Assembly: GCA_964472315.1 (NCBI GenBank)
Contig: CAYYJS010000059.1
Location: forward strand, 1 to 18,725
Direction: 5' to 3'
From: CAYYJS01 sp964472315
GTDB lineage: Bacteria; Verrucomicrobiota; Kiritimatiellia; UBA8416
DNA: 18,725 nucleotides
The position numbers and the translations under genes are program-made. Numbering within the stretch: the stretch's first letter is position 1; each line of letters opens with the position of its first letter. The notes beneath the pieces were generated by a model. That model worked only from the letters and a program-made list of their open reading frames with translations. It was not told where the DNA came from and did not search any database. This document shows, one piece after another, positions 7,658-16,929 of the stretch.

Positions 7658-7659
7658 CC

Positions 7660-10600
7660 ATGCATGCGCCACGTAATACCACGATTCGCACGGCGATGGG
7701 TCTCGCGGTCCTGTCCGTCCTCGTCCATACGGCCCACGCGAGCCGGCATGACCGCCGGGTCGGCCAACTCCCGATGGACGAGCGCCATTCGATGCAAGCC
7801 ATGGTGGCGATGTCGGCGCCGTCGCTCGACGCCATCGCCACGTCCACGTCTCCCGAACGTCTGGAAGGACTGACCCGCGACGTGCTCGCCGTCGACAGTC
7901 TTTCGATCGCCGCCCGCGCCGTCGATGCCGATGGCCGGGCCGCGATCCACCGCCTGCTGCTCGACCGCATCCAGCGGCTGTCAGGCGCCGGCCTCGAACT
8001 GCTCGGCACGCTCAAAGGCGCCGTGGCCGTGCCTGTGGCCACCGACCGCCTCACGGTCGAACCGGCCGACCCGGAACCGCCGTCCGTGCGCCATGGCGAC
8101 CGCGCGTGGCGGGTTCATCCCGTGTGGCCGAATGGCGCGATGCCTTCGCTGTGCCCGCGCGAAGGACTCGCCGGACCGCTCGTTTTCGTCGGCGACGCCA
8201 CCTGGGAGTCCATCGAGACCCTTGACCTCAAGAACGCGATCGCGCTCATGAATTTCGCCGGCGGCCGCAACTGGGAACGCCTGCTGGCTCTCGGCGCACA
8301 GGCCGTCATCGTCCGCGCCGACGCCCATGTCAACCGCGCCAATGCCGTCTCGCTCTTCTGCAATACCCCCATCCCCTTCCCGCGCTTCTACGTCGACCGC
8401 GCCACGGGCGCCGAACTGGCCGGTCTGACCACGGGCGCGGCGGCGCCCACCGTGACCCTGAGCGGCGGGAGCCTGTTCGAGAACCGGCCCATCGAGTCCA
8501 TCTTCGCCTATCTGCCGCCGACGGCGCCGCGGACGTACGCAGTGACCGAGGCGGACCTGCTGGACCGGATCGCCCGCGACCATGGCACGTCGGCCGCGGA
8601 GTTGATGCGCGAGAATGCGCTCGCGTCGCCGGCGCTGACGCCGGGACGCCGACTCGATATCCCGGGACGCGTCGATGCCTATGTCGTCACGCCAAACGAT
8701 CTGCTGGCGCGGCTTTCCGTCGAGTACGGCATCGCTCCCGCCGTGCTGCTCCATGCTAGCGGGCTCACCCCCGCGCACCCGCCCGAGACCCCGCTCGCGT
8801 CGCTTCCGGAACTTCGCCCCGGGCAGACGCTGACCATCCCGAACGTCGATGAATCGCTCGTGATCCTCTGTCGTATCGACAGCGTCAGCGCCGTGCCGGA
8901 CGCCCCCCACGGCGCCGCCGTGGCGGCCAATCTCGCCGCCACGCTCGCGGCCATGGAGCAACTGGCCGACGCCGAGCATACGGTGCGCCGCAAGGGCGTC
9001 GTCTTCGCGTTCCTCGACGGCGACAACCACGGCGGCCGCGCCAGTCGCGCCCTCGCCGAGACCGTGCTGCTCGACAGCGGGGAACTGAAATCCGCGATCA
9101 GCGATGTCACCGACGCCGGCTCCGGCATGTACCGTTTCCTGGCGATACTCTGCGCCCTCGGGCTCACGCTGACGGTCGGCTTTCTGACGCGACAGAGCCT
9201 GCTCCACCGTCCCGACGCGACGCCGCGCCTCCGGCTCGCCGGGAACCTCATACCGGTCGCCGCCGTCGCCATCGGCATCGCGGTCGCCGCCCTGATCCCG
9301 CTTCCGGGCGGCGGGACGGCGGAGACGCGGAACCGCTTCGCCGAATCGACCGAAGCGGCGCGCCTGGCCGACTACCAAACCGTGCTGGACTGGACCAACG
9401 CCCGCAACGACGCGCCGATGCCCGAATCCACGGCCCGGTGGTTCGTGGAGGAATGGCTTGCCACGCGTTTCGAGAATGCCCGTATCGCCCTCGCCGAAGA
9501 ACGCATCGCGGCCATCCAGGAGCAACTCGCGGCGCACGACGACGCCTCACGTGCGCAATGGGACGCCCGCCTCGCGGAACTGGACGCGGAGATCGCCGCC
9601 GTCGTCAAGGCGCGCGATACGACCTTCGGCGACGCGCAGAAGAGCCTGGAGTCCCGCGTCGAGACGTTCCGGACGGCGGCCCGCGGTCCCGCAAGCGCCG
9701 CGGCCATGGCGCCTCACGGCCTCGATCTGGCATCGCTCAGGCGCCGCATGCAGGCCGAGTATGACGAGGATCGGCAGGCACAGGCACAAGCCGCCAACAA
9801 CGTCGCGCTCGTCCATCGCCTCGCCCGCATGCTCCACCCCGACCCCGACAACCGGCAGAACCTGTCCGGGCGTCCGGTCCTCGGGTTTCAATTCGACTTG
9901 AGCGACGGTTCCCGCACCCTGACGACGGCGTTCAACCGCGACGGACGCGGCGAGGCTATTCCCGGCACCGGCTTTGCCGGCAGCCATGAAGAACGCTACT
10001 ATAACCTGGCGGCGTACGCCTCGGTCCGCGCCGGATGGTCGGAGGAATGGCCTTATTTCGGCGGCAGTTCGCACCCGGACTTCAACAGTTTCCAACCCGC
10101 CGAGACGGTCTGCGCCTACAGCGAGTTCCTCCAGGCCGCGCAGATCGACGCCCTCTGGCTGCGCACCCAGAACGACACGCGTCCGCTCCTCGATACGCCC
10201 GGCGACACCATCGACGGCACCGATTTCCGTAACCTTGCCGCCGTCGCGCGCATGGCGCTCGTTTTCGTCAAGGCCGCGGTGGAGAACCATGCCGATTCCG
10301 CCATCGCCGCCCACGCGAAACCGAACCAATACGGGCGCCTGGTCGGCAAGACCGTCCAGTTCAACATACGCTCCGGCATCGACGCCCAGGATCCGGTGGC
10401 ACGGGCACTGGTCTATGTGCCCGACCTGCCACGTCTGACGGCGCCGGGCATCTACGCCCGTAACTCCGCCGCCTCGCTGGGCGGTCGCCCGGGCGACATG
10501 CTCATCACGCGCCTCAACGGCGCCTACGCGGCGCTGCCCGAATCGATCTCCCACCACCGCAAGAACGCCACACCGCATGTCTTCGCGTACCGGCTGGACC

Positions 10601-13488
10601 GGAATCGGGCCATCTTCACGATGACGACGGACCAGGCATCCATCGGCACCCAACGGCAATCCCCGATCTACAGTCTCGTCTCCGAACGCGATGCGGAGAA
10701 GAAGCTGGTGCTGACGGCCGCATACCCGCTCGTGGTGCCGATCGGCGTGGACCCGATGGACTATGTCGCCATCCCCAGCGCCAAGGGCACGGCCATCCAG
10801 CTCTTCGATGCCGTGCTCGGCGGCCCGCCACGCCATTTCGCGGTCGAGGCGCCGGCCATCCACTACCGCGAAACCGACTTGGACTCGACCATCGTCTACG
10901 GACAGGCCGGTCGCAACATCCGGCTTGTCGTCGGCGACATCGGCGCGGTCAAGGCCTTCCTCATCTCCGATTTCTCCGACGCGGACGACATGCGCGGCGT
11001 CGGCTATCCGGTCGGACCGACCGCCGAAGGACGCAACATCGCCCTCCGGCTGACACCGCTGCATATCGCCGAGGATCTCCAGCGTGTCGCCGATAAGCGC
11101 CGCCGCCAGTATCGCGATTTCGGCATCCGCGACCAGGCCATCGACAAGGCCGTCACGCGCAGCGCCGAGAAACTCGCGGATGCGCAGGCGCTCGCCGCGG
11201 CGGGGCGATGGCAGTCCGCCATCGGCGCGGCGCGCGAAAGCTGGGGCATCCTGATCAAGAACTACCCAACCATCATGAAGCTCGGACGGGAATCGGTGTT
11301 TTCGGTGGTCTTCCTGATGGCGCTGCTCATCCCCGCTTCGGCCTTCATCGAGCGTCTCGTCATCGGGGCCAAGGGCGTCATGGCCAAACTGGCGGGCGCG
11401 GGCGTCATTTTCTCGATTTGCACCGTCTTCCTCAAATTCTTTCACCCGGCATTCGAAATCGCCATTTCCCCGTTCATCATCGTCATCGCGTTCATCATGA
11501 TCCTGATGTCGTCGTTCGTCCTCGGGCTCTGCTACCAGCGGTTCGAGGTGCTCGTGCGCCGCGCCCGTATCGCGGGCGGCGAGGTCGAAAGCGAGGAGAT
11601 CAGCTTCGCGAGTTCGCTGGCCACCGCGTTTGCGCTGGGCGTTTCGAACCTCAAGAAGCGGCCCACACGCACGGCTTTGACGACGTTCACGGTCTCGGTG
11701 CTGACCTTTTCGATCATTACATTCGTCTCGGTCAAAGGCCAGGACACCCTGTCGGAACGTCAACTCCGGCTCGAGACGGAAATCGAGGATCGCGCCGTCG
11801 ACCCGCTGCCGCCGCGGTACAATGGCGTCTTGTTCCGCGGCTTCAACTGGGCCGCCTTGGGCGACGGGTTCGTCTCCGCTCTCCGCACCGAGTACGGACG
11901 GCGGTATCCCGTGGTAAGCCGTGCCTACTACATCCAGAGGGAGGGCGGCAACAACGCCGACCGCGAGGGCGTCAACCAGATCGAACTGCGCCACGCCAAC
12001 CGGGCCGCCATCATCAATGGCATCATGTGCTATGAACCGGCCGAGCGCGAGCTTTCCGGGCTCGATACCGCCGTCAGCCACAAGACCTGGTTCGACGACG
12101 GCGAAGTCGAAACGAACCGATTCCAGATCATCCTCCCCGACGCCACAGCCGACGCCATGGGCATCGCCCCCGCCATGCTGGTCGATGCCGGCGGGCGGCG
12201 CCTGCCGCTCGATGCGCTGCCCGCAATCCGCATGCTCAACCACACCTGGCACGTCATCGGCATTCTCGATACCGCGCATGCCGACCGCATCCGCGATATC
12301 GACGGCAAGAGCCTTGCCATGGTCGACTACCTGCGCAGCGGCGTGACCCCCAACGCCACCGGCAATCTCGAGAACGAGTCCGAGACCCACCACGTGAGCT
12401 GGCGCCGCCTCGGCATCGTCCCCATGGCGGCCCGTACCGACGTCGCCGCACGGTGGCGTTCGGTCGCCATCCGGTTCCCGGCGGACGCGCCGGTCGACGA
12501 GTTCCGCTCCGACATCGCCCTGCGCATGCAGAACGCCATGTTCAGCCACAACAACGGGAAACTGAGCCTGCTGAGCACGAAGAAACAGCGGTCGGTCGGC
12601 GGTCTGGCCAAGGTCGTGGTGCCCATCATCCTCTGCATTCTGATCGTCGCCAACACCATGCTGGGCACCATTGACGAACGCCGCGGCGAAGTGGAGATGC
12701 TCGGCGCCGTGGGCCTGTCGCCGCGCCAGATCTCGTTCCTGCTGCTCTCGGAAGCGACCGTCTTCTCGGTCCTGGGCATCGTCTTCGGCGTGTCGGTCGG
12801 CCTCGCCTTCTCGCGCATCATGCTCGGCTACCCGGACCGTTTCGGCGGACTTTCGTTCAACTTCACATCGCTCGCCTCCACGTGGCTGGCCATGAGCACC
12901 GGATTGATCGTCCTGCTCGCGACCCTCATCCCCGCCCGACGGGCGGCCGCCATGGCCGCGCCCAGCGGTATGGAGAAATGGGTGCTGCCCGAGCCGCGCG
13001 ACGACGGCTCGATCGACTTCAACCTGCCGTTCACGCTCACGCGCGGCAACGCCGTCGGCATGGTCGCCTTCTTCCGGCGCTTCCTGTTGAACCACACGGA
13101 GTCCACCAGTCTCGGCTTCAACTGCCGCGACATCGGCGTCCGCATGCACCGCGATCCCGATAAGCTCTCGCTCACGGCGCACATGTGGCTGGCCCCCTAC
13201 GACCTCGATGTGGCCCAGCACATGGAACTGACCGTTCAGCCAACCGAGAACGAGGGCGTGTTCCGCGCCGGGATCTTCCTGCACCGGTCCTCGGGCACCG
13301 AGGAAGCCTGGGTGCGGACGAACTACACCTTCATGGATCTGGTGCGCCTGCAGTTCCTCCTCTGGCGCAACCTGCGGAGCACCATGCGTCAGACGTACAT
13401 CCAGCAGGGCGCCCTGTTGCTGACGGGCGCCGCGGACGCCGACGCCGCGAACGCGGCCGCGGATACCGACACGAAGACCGACACCTGA
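7660..13488 (+). CDS. Giant FtsX-family ABC permease with PA-like, LysM-like and split M28-like pseudopeptidase domains
   Basis: A 1942-residue envelope protein. Order: signal sequence with AHA site (1-27); PA-like domain (about 150-290); two LysM-like repeats (291-336, 339-395); first half of an M28-peptidase-like fold (400-475); helix pair (490-510, 528-548); coiled-coil-like stretch (603-680); second half of the M28-like fold (735-875), ending near LLDTPGDT; an unrecognised beta-rich region (895-1130); three helices (1211-1292). The FtsX/MacB core follows, with TM 1337-1358, a periplasmic domain 1360-1648, and TMs near 1650-1670, 1692-1720 and 1738-1757. It includes DERRGEVEMLGAVG, the family's conserved cytoplasmic loop. 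A cytosolic tail of about 180 residues closes it. Alternating topology puts every extra domain in the periplasm. M28 metal ligands are replaced (R405 for His, D455-N456 for Glu-Glu, D845 for the last His), so peptidase activity is unlikely. Translation is probably coupled to the upstream gene, whose stop is two bases away; no ribosome binding site is seen. The frame is uninterrupted. Confidence 0.88.
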   Translation: MHAPRNTTIRTAMGLAVLSVLVHTAHASRHDRRVGQLPMDERHSMQAMVAMSAPSLDAIATSTSPERLEGLTRDVLAVDSLSIAARAVDADGRAAIHRLLLDRIQRLSGAGLELLGTLKGAVAVPVATDRLTVEPADPEPPSVRHGDRAWRVHPVWPNGAMPSLCPREGLAGPLVFVGDATWESIETLDLKNAIALMNFAGGRNWERLLALGAQAVIVRADAHVNRANAVSLFCNTPIPFPRFYVDRATGAELAGLTTGAAAPTVTLSGGSLFENRPIESIFAYLPPTAPRTYAVTEADLLDRIARDHGTSAAELMRENALASPALTPGRRLDIPGRVDAYVVTPNDLLARLSVEYGIAPAVLLHASGLTPAHPPETPLASLPELRPGQTLTIPNVDESLVILCRIDSVSAVPDAPHGAAVAANLAATLAAMEQLADAEHTVRRKGVVFAFLDGDNHGGRASRALAETVLLDSGELKSAISDVTDAGSGMYRFLAILCALGLTLTVGFLTRQSLLHRPDATPRLRLAGNLIPVAAVAIGIAVAALIPLPGGGTAETRNRFAESTEAARLADYQTVLDWTNARNDAPMPESTARWFVEEWLATRFENARIALAEERIAAIQEQLAAHDDASRAQWDARLAELDAEIAAVVKARDTTFGDAQKSLESRVETFRTAARGPASAAAMAPHGLDLASLRRRMQAEYDEDRQAQAQAANNVALVHRLARMLHPDPDNRQNLSGRPVLGFQFDLSDGSRTLTTAFNRDGRGEAIPGTGFAGSHEERYYNLAAYASVRAGWSEEWPYFGGSSHPDFNSFQPAETVCAYSEFLQAAQIDALWLRTQNDTRPLLDTPGDTIDGTDFRNLAAVARMALVFVKAAVENHADSAIAAHAKPNQYGRLVGKTVQFNIRSGIDAQDPVARALVYVPDLPRLTAPGIYARNSAASLGGRPGDMLITRLNGAYAALPESISHHRKNATPHVFAYRLDRNRAIFTMTTDQASIGTQRQSPIYSLVSERDAEKKLVLTAAYPLVVPIGVDPMDYVAIPSAKGTAIQLFDAVLGGPPRHFAVEAPAIHYRETDLDSTIVYGQAGRNIRLVVGDIGAVKAFLISDFSDADDMRGVGYPVGPTAEGRNIALRLTPLHIAEDLQRVADKRRRQYRDFGIRDQAIDKAVTRSAEKLADAQALAAAGRWQSAIGAARESWGILIKNYPTIMKLGRESVFSVVFLMALLIPASAFIERLVIGAKGVMAKLAGAGVIFSICTVFLKFFHPAFEIAISPFIIVIAFIMILMSSFVLGLCYQRFEVLVRRARIAGGEVESEEISFASSLATAFALGVSNLKKRPTRTALTTFTVSVLTFSIITFVSVKGQDTLSERQLRLETEIEDRAVDPLPPRYNGVLFRGFNWAALGDGFVSALRTEYGRRYPVVSRAYYIQREGGNNADREGVNQIELRHANRAAIINGIMCYEPAERELSGLDTAVSHKTWFDDGEVETNRFQIILPDATADAMGIAPAMLVDAGGRRLPLDALPAIRMLNHTWHVIGILDTAHADRIRDIDGKSLAMVDYLRSGVTPNATGNLENESETHHVSWRRLGIVPMAARTDVAARWRSVAIRFPADAPVDEFRSDIALRMQNAMFSHNNGKLSLLSTKKQRSVGGLAKVVVPIILCILIVANTMLGTIDERRGEVEMLGAVGLSPRQISFLLLSEATVFSVLGIVFGVSVGLAFSRIMLGYPDRFGGLSFNFTSLASTWLAMSTGLIVLLATLIPARRAAAMAAPSGMEKWVLPEPRDDGSIDFNLPFTLTRGNAVGMVAFFRRFLLNHTESTSLGFNCRDIGVRMHRDPDKLSLTAHMWLAPYDLDVAQHMELTVQPTENEGVFRAGIFLHRSSGTEEAWVRTNYTFMDLVRLQFLLWRNLRSTMRQTYIQQGALLLTGAADADAANAAADTDTKTDT

Positions 13489-13498
13489 TACGACGACT

Positions 13499-15550
13499 AT
13501 GAGTACCGAGAACGACACATCCAAGCCCCGCAAACAGGCGGATTTCTACGACGCCAAGTTCGGCATCGAAGCCCTGCAGCACGAGCCCTGCGAAAACGGC
13601 TTCACCTGGCGAGCCGTCCTCGGCGCGCTGTTCATCGCGTTCGTCATGCTGCCCGGCGTGATCTTCATGGGCCTCATGATCGGCCAGGATCTCGGCACCG
13701 CCTCCGACTGGGTGGTCATCATCCTGTTCGTCGAGCTGGCGCGCCGGTCGTTCGTGACGCTGAAGAAGCAGGAACTCTATATCCTGCGCTACACCGTCAG
13801 CAACCTTTCCCATATCGCCGGCGGTGTCGCCCTCGGCGGCGGCACGTTCGCCTGGTTCGTGTTCAACCGCTACCTGCGCAATTCCGAGGACTTCCGCAAC
13901 TTCGGTATCGCCCATCAGGTACCGGACTGGTTCGCACCCTTCGGCGACGCCGCCTTCGAGAGCGGCTTCCTCTCGAAGGTGTGGCTGCCCGCGCTGACGG
14001 TCACCATCCTCACGATGATTCTCTCGAAACTGACCACGCTTTCGCTCGGCTACCTGGCGTTCAAGGTAACCGCCGACGTGGAGAAGCTCCCGTTCCCGCT
14101 GGCCCCGATCAATGCCGAAGGCGCCATCGCGCTGGCCGAGAGCAGCCAGGACCGCAACACGAAGAGCTTCCGCCAGTATTGCTTCTCGATCGGCGCCATG
14201 ATCGGCGCCGTGTTCGGCATCTTCTACGTGGCCGTGCCGACCCTCTCGCAGGCGTTCCTCGGACAGCCCATCCAGCTCATCCCCATCCCGTTCCTCGACC
14301 TTACGCAGGCGTGCGAGAACTTCATCCCCGGCGGCACCATCGGCCTTTCGCTGAACCTGGGTCTGCTGATGACCGGGTTCGTGCTGCCCTGGCGGATCGC
14401 CGTCGGCATGTTCGTCACGTCGACGACCTTCCAGTTGGTGGTCAATCCCGTGCTCCAACGCATCGGCATGCTGCCGCATTGGTCGCCCGGCAAGGACGCC
14501 ATCCAGACGCATGTGGCCGCAACCCTTGACGTGTACCTGTCCGTCGGCATCGGCACGGCCCTGGCCGTATTCGCCATCGGCGTCTGGGGCATGGCGAAAG
14601 CCGTGATCCGGCATCGCCGGAAACAGGCCATTGGCGACGGCTCGACCGAGGAGTTCGACCTGGCCGCCTTCTGGCGCCGCAATACGCAGCGCGGCGACCC
14701 GCACACGTGGGTGGCGATCGGCGTCTGGCTGGCCGCCTCCGTCGGCTACGTCTGCCTGTCGCACTACCTGGTCAATCACGGCATTCCCCGCGAGGAACGG
14801 TTCCCGGTCAGCGTTCTGATCGCTTTCGCGTTCTTCTGGACTCCGATCAACACGTACATCAACGCCCGCATGGCCGGCATCGCCGGACAGCATGCCGACG
14901 TGCCGTTCCTGCGCGAGGCCGCCATTTTCGGCTCCGGGTACAAGCACGTGAACATCTGGTTCGCCCCCCTGCCCCTTTCGAACTTCGGCGGCATGGCCGA
15001 CATGCTGAAGGTCTGCGAGCTGACGCGCACACGGTTCACGTCAATCCTCAAGGCCGAGCTTCTCATCTTCCCGCTCATGCTGGTCGCCTCCTTCATCTTC
15101 TGGACCTACATTCTCGGCCTCGGGCCCATTCCGTCCGACGCCTATCCCTTCGTCCAGAAATTCTGGCCCATGCACGCGCAGATGAAGGCCCTTTGGGCCT
15201 CCGCCATGCAGGAAGGCCAGGGCCTGCTGCTCGAAGCCCTGAAGCCCACCTATATCGTCGGCGCCCTCGGCATCACCCTCAGCCTGTTCACGGGTTTCCA
15301 TTTCGCCGGCGTCAGCCACCAGTATATCTACGGCGGGCTGGGCGCCATGAACGGCTACCCGCACACGACGATCATGATCTTCATCGGCGCCTGCCTGGGG
15401 CGGTTCATCCTTGCCCGCAAATTCGGTCGCGAGCGCTGGCAGAATTTCGCGCCCATCCTCGCCGTCGGCTTCGGGGCCGGCATGGGGCTCGTCGGCATGT
15501 TTGCCATCGCCATCAACTTCCTCTGGGTTTCGATCGGAGTCGGCTACTGA
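13499..15550 (+). CDS. Second OPT-like multi-pass membrane protein
   Basis: A 683-residue polytopic membrane protein, the usual OPT-family size, with about a dozen or more hydrophobic helices between residues 36 and 680. The motif EKLPFPLAPINAEGAIALAE (195-214) is the counterpart of ENLAFPL in the other OPT-like protein and resembles the LPFP region of oligopeptide-transporter/YSL proteins. Near the C terminus, TGFHFAGVSHQYIYGG (598-613) and the RKFGRERWQNFAP loop precede the last helices. A hydrophilic N terminus (1-35) and a central charged loop (about 368-400) are likely cytoplasmic. It starts 10 bases after the giant permease stop and has no obvious ribosome binding site. Its TGA overlaps the next ATG (TGATG). 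The substrate is unknown; oligopeptides or metal chelates are the family's known cargo, but the position inside an FtsX operon argues for a complex-specific role. Confidence 0.87.
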   Translation: MSTENDTSKPRKQADFYDAKFGIEALQHEPCENGFTWRAVLGALFIAFVMLPGVIFMGLMIGQDLGTASDWVVIILFVELARRSFVTLKKQELYILRYTVSNLSHIAGGVALGGGTFAWFVFNRYLRNSEDFRNFGIAHQVPDWFAPFGDAAFESGFLSKVWLPALTVTILTMILSKLTTLSLGYLAFKVTADVEKLPFPLAPINAEGAIALAESSQDRNTKSFRQYCFSIGAMIGAVFGIFYVAVPTLSQAFLGQPIQLIPIPFLDLTQACENFIPGGTIGLSLNLGLLMTGFVLPWRIAVGMFVTSTTFQLVVNPVLQRIGMLPHWSPGKDAIQTHVAATLDVYLSVGIGTALAVFAIGVWGMAKAVIRHRRKQAIGDGSTEEFDLAAFWRRNTQRGDPHTWVAIGVWLAASVGYVCLSHYLVNHGIPREERFPVSVLIAFAFFWTPINTYINARMAGIAGQHADVPFLREAAIFGSGYKHVNIWFAPLPLSNFGGMADMLKVCELTRTRFTSILKAELLIFPLMLVASFIFWTYILGLGPIPSDAYPFVQKFWPMHAQMKALWASAMQEGQGLLLEALKPTYIVGALGITLSLFTGFHFAGVSHQYIYGGLGAMNGYPHTTIMIFIGACLGRFILARKFGRERWQNFAPILAVGFGAGMGLVGMFAIAINFLWVSIGVGY

Positions 15551-16139
15551 TGACAACGACACACTGGGAGATCGGCACGCTCCACCTGCGGTTTACGGTC
15601 GTCTGGGGACATGCCTTGAGCAGCCTCAAACTGCGGTTCTCGCGGTCCCTGCTGACCGTGCTGACCATCGCCACCGCCACGGCCTTCATGATGTACCTGC
15701 TGACGATGGCGAAATCCGAAGTCGCCGCCGTCAGCGACGAGCAGAGCTGGCTGTTGATGATGCTGCTGGCGCTCGTCGTCAGCGCCGCCGGCGTGCTCAA
15801 CACGATGCTGATGAACGTGACCCAGCGCTATCGCGAAATCGGCACCATGAAATGCCTGGGCGCCCTGGACAGCTTCATCCTGCTGAGCGTGCTGCTCGAA
15901 GCCGCCATTCTCGGGCTTGCCGGCGCCGCGATCGGCGTGGTCGCCGGCACCGTTATCTCCGTGGCGCTGGCCCTGGCCGATTTCGGCCGCGAGTGCCTGC
16001 AACGGATGAGCCTCGGCGCGTTTCCCGTCAAGATGATCTTCGTGTTCACGGTCGGCATGCTGCTGACCACGCTGGGCGCGGCCGTACCGGCCTTCATCGC
16101 GTCCCGGATGCCGCCCATGGATGCCATGCGAGGTGAGAA

Positions 16140-16143
<4 letters not shown>
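15550..16143 (+). CDS. Minimal FtsX-family ABC permease lacking the periplasmic domain
   Basis: A 197-residue protein reduced to the four-helix FtsX/MacB core, with helices at about 33-54, 66-90, 108-140 and 160-184. The cytoplasmic coupling loop QRYREIGTMKCLGALD (92-107) matches the ERxREIGxxKALGA pattern that contacts the ATPase. The end, SRMPPMDAMRGE, matches the family's usual R-x-P-x-EALR ending. Ordinary MacB/LolC/E permeases carry about 200 periplasmic residues between helices 1 and 2; here only about 12 remain. That makes it a natural half-partner for the giant permease in a LolC/LolE-like pair. GGAG at 15536-15539 precedes the ATG, which overlaps the previous stop. Its own TGA overlaps the next ATG (ATGA), indicating translational coupling and matched production with ATPase 2. 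Confidence 0.9.
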
Positions 16144-16925
<782 letters not shown>

Positions 16926-16929
16926 CGCC

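Noticed and set aside
5980..7659. Upstream extension of the giant permease frame to 5980 (would give 2502 residues)
   Set aside because: The extension overlaps the OPT-like permease in another frame and its translation is Arg/His/Pro-rich shadow sequence. The ATG at 7660 directly precedes a signal sequence and lies two bases after the upstream stop.
8857..10284. An active M28 metallopeptidase
   Set aside because: Most expected zinc ligands are replaced, so I describe it as a pseudopeptidase-like fold only.
9547..13533. Antisense open frame of 1328 codons opposite the giant permease
   Set aside because: Composition is Gly/Asp/Arg/His-rich as expected for the complement of GC-rich coding DNA. 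No domain, helices or start signal are seen.
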